A DNA stretch of 64,000 nucleotides, taken from Propionispora hippei DSM 15287 (GTDB lineage: Bacteria; Bacillota; Negativicutes; Propionisporales; Propionisporaceae). The notes beneath the pieces were generated by a model. It saw only the letters and a list, made by a program, of their open reading frames with translations, was not told the DNA's origin and searched no databases. Shown piece after piece: positions 41,550 to 50,271 of this stretch (position 1 is the stretch's first letter; every line of letters starts with the position of its first letter). Both the position numbers and the translations under genes were made by a program. The stretch lies in NCBI RefSeq assembly GCF_900141835.1, contig NZ_FQZD01000007.1:62001-126000 (forward strand), given 5' to 3'.

Positions 41550-43682
41550 ATGACCAGTAAGGAATTGGAGTTGATCTCGTTTTTAATTGCCAGAAATGAA
41601 TACAGCACCTATGGAGAATTGAAAACCGCATTGCAAAAGTCGGAGCGTACCGTCCGGTACTATCTGGAGCAGGCCAACCAGGTTTTGCAGCAACAGGGGT
41701 TTCCCTGTATTGAGCAGGACCGGAAGCTGGGGGTCAGGCTGCAGTTTACAGCAGCCGAAAAGCAGCACTTTTTCTCGTTGCTGAACGCCAGCCAGGAACA
41801 GACGGAATATTATCCGGCCGGCGAACGAATCCTCAGGATTTTGTTTTCCATCTTGCAGAATCAGGAGCCTACCTTTGCCACTACCTTTATCGATGAACTG
41901 ATTACCAGCAAAAGCTCGATTGACTCCGATATGAAAACCATTCGCAAGCTGGCGAAAGAGTATGGGGTCGTCCTTAAAAGTACACCCAGGGAAGGTTTTA
42001 GATTCCAGGGTGATGAATGGGCGGTCCGGTTGTTCCTTAATAATGTGATCAATCATTATATCAATCTGGAAATGATGATGGATAATGGCCGTAATCATTT
42101 CGTTTTTTCCAAGAAAGAAAAAATCGTTTTGGAGTATTTAAATGAAAAACTGTTGTTCAGTATTTATCGCCATATTGAACAGATAGCCCGCAGTGAAGGG
42201 TTTGCCTTCAATGAGATTCATTTCCGGCAAATGGCGGTTATTTTTGCTATTTGGTATAAGCGTTTCACTCAGGGATACACCGTAACCAGTACCAATTGTC
42301 TGCCGCTGCGCTATGAAAAACTGCATTCCTACCAGATGGTGGTGCAGCTTTTGCAGGAGACAATGGGAGTGGAAGCGCGCGCTATCAGTGAATATGAGCG
42401 TTACTATCTGTGTTTTATCATTGATAGTTTTAATATTAAACATTCGACAGTCTTGAAAATTGACTGGGGCGGCTTGCAACTGTTAACCATCCAACTGATT
42501 CAGGAGATGGAGCAGCTCACCGCAATTCCCTTCTCCCAGGATAAAGAACTATTTGAGCGGTTGTTTAATCATATCGAGCCGTTGATCAACCGGATCAAAA
42601 ATGGGGTCAGCATTTTCAATCCGCTAAAGAACATGGTTATGGAACAGTACAGCATGATGTACAACACGGTACACAAGGCCGTCCGGGTACTGGAACCGTT
42701 CTGCCGGCAGAAGCTTTCGGCAGAAGAAATTGCCTATCTGACGCTGCATTTCAGTGCGTCGGAGGAAAAACTGGCTCAATGCAATCCGGGGAAATACCGT
42801 GTGGTCATTATCTGTGGTCATGGCGTGGCTACGGGAGAGTTATTGGCGGAAAATCTTAAAAAGTATTACCAGTTTGACGTGATGGGTGTTGTCAACGGCT
42901 ATGATATCCACGCCATTAAGCGGCTGGGTGCCGACTTTGCCCTAAAAACGATCGACATGGAAATCAATAATCTACCTTCTTTAAAAATCGATCCGGTACT
43001 GACCGAACATGACCAGCAGAAAATCAAACAGTTTCTGGATAATCATCCAGGCATTAAAAAATCTGGCACCACTCATTTGGCGGCGGTTGATTTTTTTAGA
43101 GACATTTGCAAAATAGCCGAGAAACACAGCACCAAGTTGAAACTGGAGCCGTTCATTGAAGAACTGGAACAACTGTTTGCCATCAATAAAATCATTCTAA
43201 ACCGTCAGGGGGTTCAACCAATGATCCGTGAAGTGCTAAAAAATCAGCATATTCTGCTGCAGCAGATATCCCCAAACTGGGAAGCCTGTATCCGGGATGC
43301 CGCGCAGCCGCTGCTGGATGAACAATATATCAAACCGGAGTATGTAACGGCGATGATCGCCGCCGTGAACAAATACGGGCCGTATATTGTTGTTGGAAAG
43401 GGAGTGGCCTTGGCCCACGCCCGGCCGGAGGACGGTGTGCTGAAACTGGGACTTAGCGTCATGACCCTGAAGACGCCTGTCCGTTTCGGTCATGAAACCA
43501 ACGATCCGGTCAGTCTGGTCTTTTGTCTGGCGGCTGTTGATAATTTCTCCCATTTGAAAGTAATGAAGTCGATTGTCAACATCATTAGTGAAGACTCAAA
43601 AATTGAGGAGATTGCCGGTCAGGCTACTATCGCTGGTTTTCAAAAGGTTTTGGATGAATTTGAGGAGGGGATGCAGGCGTGA
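41550..43682 (+). CDS. PRD-containing transcriptional activator with fused EIIB and EIIA domains (MtlR/LicR type)
   Basis: This 710-residue sugar regulator has N-terminal helix-turn-helix domains (about 1-80, YGELKTALQKSERTVRYYLEQAN). Two PRD modules follow (about 180-390) with conserved His residues (EIAYLTLHFSASEEK), then an EIIB-like domain (about 405-490, VVIICGHGVATGELLAENL, with its Cys). A PTS EIIA type 2 domain comes last (about 560-705, IVVGKGVALAHARPEDGV with the phosphorylatable His). Phosphorylation by HPr and by PTS domains tunes such activators. It precedes EIIB and EIIC genes of an ascorbate-type PTS and is almost surely their activator. No separate EIIA gene is visible in the operon, so the fused EIIA may matter. 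Confidence 0.92.
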   Translation: MTSKELELISFLIARNEYSTYGELKTALQKSERTVRYYLEQANQVLQQQGFPCIEQDRKLGVRLQFTAAEKQHFFSLLNASQEQTEYYPAGERILRILFSILQNQEPTFATTFIDELITSKSSIDSDMKTIRKLAKEYGVVLKSTPREGFRFQGDEWAVRLFLNNVINHYINLEMMMDNGRNHFVFSKKEKIVLEYLNEKLLFSIYRHIEQIARSEGFAFNEIHFRQMAVIFAIWYKRFTQGYTVTSTNCLPLRYEKLHSYQMVVQLLQETMGVEARAISEYERYYLCFIIDSFNIKHSTVLKIDWGGLQLLTIQLIQEMEQLTAIPFSQDKELFERLFNHIEPLINRIKNGVSIFNPLKNMVMEQYSMMYNTVHKAVRVLEPFCRQKLSAEEIAYLTLHFSASEEKLAQCNPGKYRVVIICGHGVATGELLAENLKKYYQFDVMGVVNGYDIHAIKRLGADFALKTIDMEINNLPSLKIDPVLTEHDQQKIKQFLDNHPGIKKSGTTHLAAVDFFRDICKIAEKHSTKLKLEPFIEELEQLFAINKIILNRQGVQPMIREVLKNQHILLQQISPNWEACIRDAAQPLLDEQYIKPEYVTAMIAAVNKYGPYIVVGKGVALAHARPEDGVLKLGLSVMTLKTPVRFGHETNDPVSLVFCLAAVDNFSHLKVMKSIVNIISEDSKIEEIAGQATIAGFQKVLDEFEEGMQA

Positions 43683-43724
43683 GTTTCTGGGTTTTAGTTC
43701 ATTAATCAGAAAAGAGGGGTCAGT

Positions 43725-44030
43725 ATGAAGCGGAAAATCAAAATGCTTATGGTGTGCGGCGCCGGTCTGGGCAGCAGTTTTGCCTGCCAAATGAGTGTCG
43801 AGGATGTATTGAACAAGCTGGGGGTGGAGGCGGATATGGATCACTGCGATATTTCCTCTGCCGTGTCGATGAATCCGGAGGTTATTATTACGGCCAGCAA
43901 TTTTAAATCCCAGTTTGAACAGTTTACCCTTCCGGAGACAACAACTATTTTATATCTGAAAAATATTGTCAGCAAAGCGGAGATTGAGGAAAAGCTGGTA
44001 CCCTTACTGCAGGTCAAAGGCGTCCTGTAG
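43725..44030 (+). CDS. ulaB: PTS ascorbate-type EIIB component
   Basis: This 101-residue phosphocarrier begins with KIKMLMVCGAGLGSSFACQMSVEDVL, the P-loop-like EIIB motif with phosphorylatable Cys (about residue 11). VIITASNFKSQF and the rest of the Lactose/cellobiose-like fold follow. It would pass phosphate from EIIA to the sugar carried by EIIC. It is 42 bases after the regulator and 31 before EIIC, with RBS AGAGGGG. The SgaB/UlaB label follows from the adjacent UlaA-type EIIC. The true substrate could be ascorbate or another sugar acid or pentitol. Confidence 0.88.
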   Translation: MKRKIKMLMVCGAGLGSSFACQMSVEDVLNKLGVEADMDHCDISSAVSMNPEVIITASNFKSQFEQFTLPETTTILYLKNIVSKAEIEEKLVPLLQVKGVL

Positions 44031-44061
44031 ACCTGAGTGCAAAGAGTGAAGGAGGATGTTT

Positions 44062-45342
44062 ATGTCAATCATTAACTTTATTATCACCAATATTTTGACG
44101 CAGGCGGCGATTACCATTTCGTTAATTGCCATGCTGGGGCTGGTTTTGCAAAAGAAATCGGTGGGACAGACCATTGCCGGAACCTTTAAGACCTTATTGG
44201 GCTTCCAGGTATTATCGGCCGGGGCGGGTATCATTGTCGGCAGTTTGATTTACTTTGGCAAGATTTTTACCGAAGGGTTTCATATGCAGGGGATTATTCC
44301 TTCCATCGAAGCCATTAACGGACAGGCGATGAACGAACTGGGGCTGGGCAGCCCGATCGCCTTTACTTTTTTAGCTATCTTTATTGTAAATATTATCATT
44401 GCCCGTTTTACCAAGTGGAAATATATCTTTTTGACCGGTCAGGCCATTCTGTGGATGGCGACTATGTGCACCGTGTTTGGTTATAGCGCAGGCTTTAGGG
44501 GCGTTACACTGGTCGTAATCGGTGGTATTGTGGGCGGTATTTTTGCCGTAGCCATGCCGGCCATTGCCCAACCGCTGATTCGTAGGATCACCGGCAGCAA
44601 CGATATTGCACTGGGCCATTTTTGCACCATCGGATATTTGTTTGAAGCAGCGGTAGCTAAAGTCTGCGGCAATCCGGAAGAATCCACCGAAGATATCAAG
44701 CTGCCCAAAGGGTTTGAGTTTTTGCAGGATACTTACCTTTCAGTGATGGTTGTTATGGTGCCGCTTTACCTGATTACCGCCTTTTTTGCCGGACAGGAGT
44801 TTTGTGCTCCCCTGGCCGGCCATACCGACTATCTGGTCCATGCCTTTTTGCAGGCCATTCAGTTTGTCGTTGGCGTTTATGTCCTGCTAGCCGGCGTTCG
44901 CCTGATTCTGGCCGAGATCGTGCCTGCCTTCCGTGGCATTGCCATGCGGCTGGTGCCTAACGCCATTCCGGCTCTGGATTGTCCGGTGTTATTTCCCTAT
45001 GCCCCGCATGCCGTCATCATTGGTTTTGTGACCACGACTATCGGTACAATTATCGCTATGTTTGTGCTGCCTATATTCGGTTTAGCTATGATTTTGCCGG
45101 GGATGCTGACCAACTTTTTTGCCGGTGGCACGGCCGGGATCTTTGGCAATGCGACAGGCGGCAAACGAGGTGCCATTATCGGCGGTATCGCCCACGGTTT
45201 CTTTATCACGTTGTTACCGGCGCTGCTAGTCACCGTGTTCAGCCATTTGGGCTTTGCCAACGCGACGGCGACCGATGTCGATACCGTGGCTGCCGCACTC
45301 TTGTATGCCTGGATTATCAGTCCGCTGATGAGTATATTCTAA
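44062..45342 (+). CDS. ulaA: PTS ascorbate-type EIIC permease (UlaA/SgaT family)
   Basis: This 426-residue membrane protein is of the SgaT/UlaA family, with about eleven helices. Typical stretches are FIITNILTQAAITISLIAMLGLVLQKKSVGQTIAGTFKTLLGFQVLSAGAGII, FTGQ-like LTGQAILWMATMC, and the inverted second half FVVGVYVLLAGVRLILAEIVPAF and PNAIPALDCPVLFPYAPHAVIIGF. It moves the sugar across the inner membrane while EIIB phosphorylates it. The start was placed at ATG 44062, 6 bases after AAGGAGG; ATG 44056 abuts the RBS. Confidence 0.92.
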   Translation: MSIINFIITNILTQAAITISLIAMLGLVLQKKSVGQTIAGTFKTLLGFQVLSAGAGIIVGSLIYFGKIFTEGFHMQGIIPSIEAINGQAMNELGLGSPIAFTFLAIFIVNIIIARFTKWKYIFLTGQAILWMATMCTVFGYSAGFRGVTLVVIGGIVGGIFAVAMPAIAQPLIRRITGSNDIALGHFCTIGYLFEAAVAKVCGNPEESTEDIKLPKGFEFLQDTYLSVMVVMVPLYLITAFFAGQEFCAPLAGHTDYLVHAFLQAIQFVVGVYVLLAGVRLILAEIVPAFRGIAMRLVPNAIPALDCPVLFPYAPHAVIIGFVTTTIGTIIAMFVLPIFGLAMILPGMLTNFFAGGTAGIFGNATGGKRGAIIGGIAHGFFITLLPALLVTVFSHLGFANATATDVDTVAAALLYAWIISPLMSIF

Positions 45343-45362
45343 TCATAAAGAAGGGATAGGAC

Positions 45363-45746
45363 TTGTTTTTCTTTAGAAAAAAAGAGGCTAAGCCAGCAGA
45401 TTTTACCGCTACGGTGAAAAAGGTTGATCCGGCATTAAGCGGTCAGGTGGCAGAACTAAAGCAGCAGTTGGAAACAGCCGGTGGTGCTAGGCGGCTCGAA
45501 CTGCTCAATGAACTGGGCGGTAAGCTGTTTGTGCTGAAACAGACTGACGAAGCTATTCATTACTATGAAATGAGCATTCAGAAAAACCGTACGCTGGGCA
45601 AGGCGTACACCGATTTGCTGAAGCTATACAATGTTAAACGGCGAGAAGCGGCCGAACGGAATGATGACGAGCAGCTTCAGCAATATCTTGATAAAATTGA
45701 CGCACTGATGAAGCTCTCGAAGGATGTCATTCGCGGCCTGGAGTAA
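45363..45746 (+). CDS. Small TPR-like protein of the PTS operon
   Basis: This 127-residue helical protein has one recognisable tetratricopeptide-like unit, LLNELGGKLFVLKQTDEAIHYYEMSIQKNRTLGKAYTDLLKLYN. It has a basic start and a coiled-coil end. The start is TTG 45363, 8 bases after AGAAGGGA. It lies 20 bases after EIIC and 39 before the aldolase, so it belongs to the operon. It may bind a partner enzyme or the PTS; its exact role is not known to me. Confidence 0.7.
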   Translation: MFFFRKKEAKPADFTATVKKVDPALSGQVAELKQQLETAGGARRLELLNELGGKLFVLKQTDEAIHYYEMSIQKNRTLGKAYTDLLKLYNVKRREAAERNDDEQLQQYLDKIDALMKLSKDVIRGLE

Positions 45747-45785
45747 AAAAACTGTGGGCAATGCGCAGTCAGGAGGAAATCATAC

Positions 45786-46628
45786 ATGTATACTACCTTG
45801 AAAAAAGTGACGGAGAAAGCGACCCGGTTGAACTTTACCGTGGGCGCCTTTAACATGCATAATCTGGAGATGCTGCCGGCCATGATCCGGGCCGCCAAGT
45901 CCATGGGTTCGCCCATTATCATCCAGACCAGCGCCGGTACAGCGGAATATATCGGCTACGGCGTTATCGCCAATGTGTGCAAGCACTTGGCCGACTATGA
46001 AAGCGCCGAAGTCGTACTGCACCTGGACCATGCCAACAAATTTGAAGACATCCGGAAGGCCATTGCCGCCGGTTACTCTTCGGTCATGTTTGACGGTTCA
46101 GCGTTGAGCTTTAAGGAAAATGTTTTGAGAACACAGGAAGTAGTTGACTATGCTCAGGCCAGAGGCGTGTCGGTGGAGGGCGAGTTGGGAACTATTGGCG
46201 GTATGGAAGACGGGCTGGTAGTGACGGAACAGCAAAAGGCCTACACCAATCCGGCCGATGCCAAACGGTTTGTGGCTGAGACAGGGATTGACGCTCTGGC
46301 GGTTGCCGTAGGCACCAACCATGGCCAGTATAAATCGAAAACCGAGCTCAATATACCGCTGTTGAAGGAGATCCATGAGACCGTCGATATTCCTTTGGTT
46401 ATTCACGGCGGCACCGGTGTCAAGGATGAGGACATCAGACAGTGCACTAATCACGGCGTCCGCAAGTTCAACGTGGGCACCGAGCTGCTGGTTGGCTGGA
46501 CACGGGAAGCAGCCAGGTATTTTTCACAAAGCAAGGAGAATACGTCATTGCGGAAAAACATCATGCCCTGTAATGAAGTGGTTTTCAATATTATCAGAAA
46601 TAAGATCGGTATTTTTTTAAACGCATAG
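45786..46628 (+). CDS. Class II ketose-bisphosphate aldolase (second copy in the window)
   Basis: This 280-residue zinc aldolase shows TVGAFNMHNLEMLPAMIRAAK, the VVLHLDHANK Zn/catalytic motif, GYSSVMFDGS, VEGELGTIGG (metal Glu), AVAVGTNHGQYK (metal His) and LVIHGGTGV (third Zn His). It differs clearly from the copy at 9915-10793 (for example, HLDHAN against HLDHGS). Its place at the end of an ascorbate-type PTS operon suggests cleavage of the phosphorylated intermediate of that sugar to triose phosphates. Start ATG follows CAGGAGGAAA. The substrate is inference. Confidence 0.9.
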   Translation: MYTTLKKVTEKATRLNFTVGAFNMHNLEMLPAMIRAAKSMGSPIIIQTSAGTAEYIGYGVIANVCKHLADYESAEVVLHLDHANKFEDIRKAIAAGYSSVMFDGSALSFKENVLRTQEVVDYAQARGVSVEGELGTIGGMEDGLVVTEQQKAYTNPADAKRFVAETGIDALAVAVGTNHGQYKSKTELNIPLLKEIHETVDIPLVIHGGTGVKDEDIRQCTNHGVRKFNVGTELLVGWTREAARYFSQSKENTSLRKNIMPCNEVVFNIIRNKIGIFLNA

Positions 46629-46634
46629 TCAAAA

Positions 46635-46706
46635 AGGTGCTATCCGTTTGTGGAAGGCGGTCAGACATGAGGCAGCCGCTTTTCCGAACGGGTGGCACCT
46701 GTTTGT
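46635..46706 (+). terminator. Long imperfect hairpin after the aldolase gene
   Basis: AGGTGC, CCGTT and GGAA/GGCGG arms pair with CCGC, TTCC, AACGG and GGCACCT to give a long interrupted stem, followed by GTTTGTTT. It is terminator-like and precedes the P-loop kinase gene. Confidence 0.55.
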
Positions 46707-46728
46707 TTAGCAGAAGGGAGACGGGGAT

Positions 46729-47334
46729 ATGAAGAAGACACTTATCCTGCTGGCTGGGTTTCCCGGTACGGGAAAGACCTATTTAGCCAATAAAATACGG
46801 CAATGGCAGCCGGCGTTTATCCTGTTGTCACCGGACGCGATCAAAGAAAAGTTCTGGGATGAACAAGGCTTTGACAACCTGGCGGAAAAGGAAGCGACCA
46901 TCCGGCTAAGCTGGGCGTATTACTACGACAAACTGCGCGACTATATGCAGGCCGGTTCAGCCGTCATGTCGGACTATCCTTTTAGCAATAAGCAAAAGGA
47001 TAACCTTGCCGGTTTGGCAAAGCAGTATGGTTATCAGATCATTACCCTGCGGCTGACGGGAGACTTAGCAGTTTTGTTTGAACGGCAAAAACAACGGGAC
47101 CTGGATGTTTCCCGGCATTGGGGTCACGTGCTGACAAGCTATCATCAGGGACAACAGCCGACTGACCGCCATGAAGCAGATGCGCTGCTGGATTATGATG
47201 AATTTAGCAAACGCTGTCTTACCCGTGGTTATGGTGAGTTTTCCCTGGGCTATTTGATCAAGCTGGACATGACGGATTTTAGCGCCGTGAACTATGAAGA
47301 GCTGTGCCGGCAAATGAAAGAACTGTTGAGGTAG
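46729..47334 (+). CDS. P-loop kinase/ATPase of unknown substrate
   Basis: This 201-residue protein has Walker A GFPGTGKTYLA (about 9-19) and SPDAIKEKFW after it. A central AGSAVMSDYPFSNKQKDNLAGLAKQYGYQIITLRL and an arginine-rich lid (FERQKQRDLDVSRHWGH) follow. This is the AAA_33/zeta-toxin-like small-molecule kinase layout. In some PTS or sugar operons such proteins phosphorylate a sugar or nucleoside. It is separated from the aldolase by a hairpin but co-directional, with RBS AGAAGGGAGA. A related P-loop kinase begins at 63733. Confidence 0.75.
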   Translation: MKKTLILLAGFPGTGKTYLANKIRQWQPAFILLSPDAIKEKFWDEQGFDNLAEKEATIRLSWAYYYDKLRDYMQAGSAVMSDYPFSNKQKDNLAGLAKQYGYQIITLRLTGDLAVLFERQKQRDLDVSRHWGHVLTSYHQGQQPTDRHEADALLDYDEFSKRCLTRGYGEFSLGYLIKLDMTDFSAVNYEELCRQMKELLR

Positions 47335-47515
47335 TCTGGGATGTTGTTTAGCATAGACGAAAACAATTTCATTCTGTTTGATTAACTCTTGGCGGTGGTA
47401 CTGTGGAATCCTGGGGGACGGTACTATTGAATCTGTTCAAGGCTTTCGATATACTTGTTTGGATAGGTCAAGTAAAATGAGGCGTAGTTGACATATAAAC
47501 TGTCCCTGCGGGTGG

Positions 47516-47562
47516 ATAAAAAAGTAAGCATCTGGTGTTTTCAAATCACCGGATGCTTACTT
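47516..47562 (-). terminator. Terminator of the minus-strand DUF350/ATP-grasp operon
   Basis: A 16-bp stem AAGTAAGCATCTGGTG / CACCGGATGCTTACTT (one wobble) is followed on the minus strand by a run of T. It lies just beyond the last gene (47585). The preceding 47335-47515 stretch holds no gene I can support. Confidence 0.88.
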
Positions 47563-47584
47563 CTAGTAGCGGTCTCTCAGACAT

Positions 47585-48010
47585 TTAACTAATGAGTGCC
47601 GCCATCAACAGGCCGCTGCTGATGCTTAGGACGGCCGAGAATATACCTACCGCGATATTCCCGCCGGAAATTTCTGCGGTTACCTTGATGGGAGATAACA
47701 GCCTAAAAAAGCAAAATATAATAATTTCAAACAGGATACCAACAAGGCCCCAGATTGTTAGATCTAACAGATTGGCGGAATGGAAGATAGCAGAGGCAAG
47801 AACGGTGGATAATCCGATAATCTTACCGCCTAAGTCGCAGGCAACGGCGATGGCGGCGTCTACCTGGCCAGGATCATGGGTGTTGCTGCCGGCGTTGATC
47901 ATAGCAAAATCGTTATAAGAAGTAGTCCGGGTGAACATCAAGATTCCGAATATCATTAAAGGGATTGAAACTAACAGATACAGTGAAAAATTGATTAAGC
48001 TGGTATACAT
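47585..48010 (-). CDS. DUF350 membrane protein (YjfL-like)
   Basis: This 141-residue protein has four membrane helices in two repeats: FSLYLLVSIPLMIFGILMF, AVACDLGGKIIGLSTVLASAI, LTIWGLVGILFEIIIFCFFRL and NIAVGIFSAVLSISSGLLMAALI. This is the DUF350 (UPF0719) pattern of E. coli YjfL. It is the last gene of a four-gene minus-strand operon in which the ATP-grasp ligase gene precedes it by 38 bases. DUF350 proteins with GspS-like ligases and small secreted or membrane peptides form a conserved neighbourhood in other bacteria (yjfJ-yjfK-yjfL-yjfM-yjfC in E. coli). The biochemical role is unknown. Confidence 0.85.
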   Translation of the reverse strand: MYTSLINFSLYLLVSIPLMIFGILMFTRTTSYNDFAMINAGSNTHDPGQVDAAIAVACDLGGKIIGLSTVLASAIFHSANLLDLTIWGLVGILFEIIIFCFFRLLSPIKVTAEISGGNIAVGIFSAVLSISSGLLMAALIS

Positions 48011-48048
48011 ATTTAAATAATTCCTCCTTATTTATGAATTCATTAAAC

Positions 48049-49278
48049 TTATGTAAGGTGAATAGGCAAAAAATAAGATAGGTCATCAGTAATGCTTTCC
48101 CCAATGCGGGCGCTGATGGCTGAAGCTTTACCGTTTATCAAAAAAGAACCCCACAGCAAGTGCCCACGGTAAGGACCCTTCAGGGTTTCAACCTCGGCGA
48201 CTTCCAATTCGACTTTTTTCTGGTAAACAACAGACTGATCCTGGAACGTATTGACTGTACATTGAGCCAGGGTGCCATCGGCATGATGCAGGCTAATACC
48301 AATCCCTTCACGGCCAAATACCGGTTTTATGACATAGGGGCATTTATGTAAAAAGTGATTTTCCAGATAAGTCGGGAGCATATAGCAGGCAATGATCTCC
48401 TGTTCTTCCTGATTGAAGAAGTCCGTGGTTTGGCATACGTTCCAAATGAGTGCCTGCAAGGCCTTGCTTTGCGATATGATAGCTCCCGGTGGATTTATAA
48501 TTGCTAAATTACCATTGGCAATAAGCTTGAGGACATATTCACCGGTGGGAAAGCCGTCGATATCTGTTTCTGTGCTGAGTACTCCCAGCGGATGCAGTCG
48601 ATAGAGGACGTCAATGATTTCCAGCTTTTCGTTAAGCAGGGAATACAATCGATTATTGAGTAGACGCAGATCTTTTAACGGTACGAATTTAGCCTTCGAC
48701 CTGGCGAGATGCATTAGATAGCGGGCTGTTCCCGCATCTTCGGCATGCCAGTCTAAAGCGCTGAAAACGACGGAATCAGTGGCGTAACCCAGACGAGCGT
48801 ATTTTTCTATCATACTCTGGAATGCAATAGTGATTTCGGATTCCAAGCCGTGATTGGGGTTTTCCAGCCCGTAATAAGCGCAGACTTGACCGTTAACATA
48901 ATATGATTCAACGATTCCGCCGGGAGTATCGCTGTTAAATTCCAGCATTTTTAGACCTTCCGTCGTTTTGGCAAAGTCAAAACGACCGATTAATGTGGGC
49001 ATTTCCGGGAGAACGGGAATTCTGGCGGCAGCGATGACTGGTTGAGGAATGCCCAGCTCTAGGAATAGTTGCTGATCGCCTGACTGAATAATGGCTGTGG
49101 TCTTAGCAAATACTTTACCAAGCTGTTCGGAGGCATAGGCTAATTCCTTTTTCAACTGCTCAGAAATGCCATACAGGCAAGAAAGAGCATATTCGTTATC
49201 ATACATCCAATCCCAGGTGAAAATTCCCTCGGCTCTTACCAGGCCATAGATTGCTTCCCGCCTTTTGGCATAATCCAT
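48049..49278 (-). CDS. Glutathionylspermidine synthase-like ATP-grasp ligase (YjfC/YgiC family)
   Basis: This 409-residue protein has the GspS pre-ATP-grasp/ATP-grasp fold. It shows GRFDFAKTTEGLKMLEFNSDTPGG (substrate and Mg site), RLHPLGVLSTE, NPPGAIISQSKALQALIW, and KCPYVIKPVFGREGIGISLH (ATP-binding lysine and Gly loop). It ends GPYRGHLLWGSFLINGKASAISARIGESITDD with metal-binding residues. Such ligases join a carboxylate to an amine using ATP. It lacks the N-terminal amidase of true E. coli GspS, as in YjfC/YgiC. Its ATG overlaps the stop of the small Gly/Ser-rich protein gene (TAATG), showing translational coupling. That peptide or its lipid or amine partner is a candidate substrate; this is inference. 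Confidence 0.9.
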   Translation of the reverse strand: MDYAKRREAIYGLVRAEGIFTWDWMYDNEYALSCLYGISEQLKKELAYASEQLGKVFAKTTAIIQSGDQQLFLELGIPQPVIAAARIPVLPEMPTLIGRFDFAKTTEGLKMLEFNSDTPGGIVESYYVNGQVCAYYGLENPNHGLESEITIAFQSMIEKYARLGYATDSVVFSALDWHAEDAGTARYLMHLARSKAKFVPLKDLRLLNNRLYSLLNEKLEIIDVLYRLHPLGVLSTETDIDGFPTGEYVLKLIANGNLAIINPPGAIISQSKALQALIWNVCQTTDFFNQEEQEIIACYMLPTYLENHFLHKCPYVIKPVFGREGIGISLHHADGTLAQCTVNTFQDQSVVYQKKVELEVAEVETLKGPYRGHLLWGSFLINGKASAISARIGESITDDLSYFLPIHLT

Positions 49279-49586
49279 TATTCAAGACCACCCGCGAAGG
49301 CACTGCCAAGGCCTCCTCTAACCCCGGTAGAAATCGACTCGCCATGGGTCGCCGTGCCGCTGCCCTCGCTCGCACTTGCACCGTTACTGCTGCGGTAAAA
49401 GCCATGCCCTGAGCTGCCGCCTGTAGTACTTTGACAATCGTTGTCATCATAATAAACCGTATAGATGATGCCTGCCGTTACGGCAGCGGCGATAAACAAT
49501 CCTACCGTTTTTATACTTCTGTTTCTGGTTTCCTCAGGAGAAGCTAGGTTCTGCCGGTAAGATGACACATATATTTTGTCTTTCAT
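49278..49586 (-). CDS. Small Gly/Ser-rich single-span membrane protein (YjfM/YgiB analogue)
   Basis: This 102-residue protein has a charged N-terminus, one membrane helix (about 27-45, TVGLFIAAAVTAGIIYTVYY), an acidic DDND cluster, and a flexible Gly/Ser-rich tail (GGSSGHGFYRSSNGAS...) ending GGLGSAFAGGLE. The layout resembles the DUF1190 proteins YjfM/YgiB that accompany GspS-like ligases, though direct homology is not certain. Its stop overlaps the ligase start by one base. The Gly-rich tail could be the substrate of ligation. Start ATG follows GGAGTAAAAAG. Confidence 0.7.
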   Translation of the reverse strand: MKDKIYVSSYRQNLASPEETRNRSIKTVGLFIAAAVTAGIIYTVYYDDNDCQSTTGGSSGHGFYRSSNGASASEGSGTATHGESISTGVRGGLGSAFAGGLE

Positions 49587-49592
49587 ATCTTT

Positions 49593-50123
49593 TTACTCCT
49601 TTGCTTCCGGTTCGGCATACAAAACGTATACTTTTCGATCTTCGTCAATTTCGGCGGAAGTTTTCCGCCATTCACGGCCCTGCCACATAAAAAAATCGCT
49701 TTGAAGCCGAAGCGCCGCCTGCAGATGATCTTTATATTCATTAATAAATAATAGGGGGTAAAGATCAGCGTTTTCTTGGTAGTGGCGAATTTCTAAGGGG
49801 ATACTTGCTTCATTAAATCTCATATTGTCGGTATATGTTGTAGTGATATCTTCAACTTGTCTGATGTAGATTATGTAGGATAAAGGTCCGGTGGCACAAG
49901 CTGTTTTTTCATATAAAACTCCGTCTTTAACAAAATAATCACAGGCAAAACGTGCGATAACTTCCTCTTCGGAAATGTGTTCATAATGATAGAGCACGGG
50001 AAAGCTATTTTCTTCAGAAAACAGGCGATATTGCAGATTAGACACAGGAGCACCCCTTAACCAATGGTGGCATATAGTTTCAAAATATCCAATAATTTGA
50101 TATTCAGAATATAATTTATGCAA
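49593..50123 (-). CDS. Hypothetical 176-residue protein, first gene of the ATP-grasp operon
   Basis: I do not recognise this soluble, acidic protein. It contains HHWLRGAPVSNLQYRLFSEENSFPVLYHYEHISEEEVIARFACDYFV and YIIYIRQVEDITTTY; the C-terminus is WREWRKTSAEIDEDRKVYVLYAEPE. Its size and position recall the DUF2491 protein YjfK in the E. coli yjf locus, but I see no convincing motif match. It lies 6 bases upstream of the small membrane protein gene, so all four genes are one transcript. The promoter must lie in the AT-rich 50124-50270 gap, shared with the divergent glycosylase. Confidence 0.65.
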   Translation of the reverse strand: MHKLYSEYQIIGYFETICHHWLRGAPVSNLQYRLFSEENSFPVLYHYEHISEEEVIARFACDYFVKDGVLYEKTACATGPLSYIIYIRQVEDITTTYTDNMRFNEASIPLEIRHYQENADLYPLLFINEYKDHLQAALRLQSDFFMWQGREWRKTSAEIDEDRKVYVLYAEPEAKE

Positions 50124-50271
50124 AAATCTAGAAAACCCTGCTTTTTATGGAAAAAGTCATTATATGGATTTTATGGTCCATTGTAAGTTTTTTTGTGTTG
50201 GAGTAAAATGAGCATAATTAACTTAAATGGATGGTAGATACAAGCTCCTGCAGAAAGGAAAGGTCAATGGG

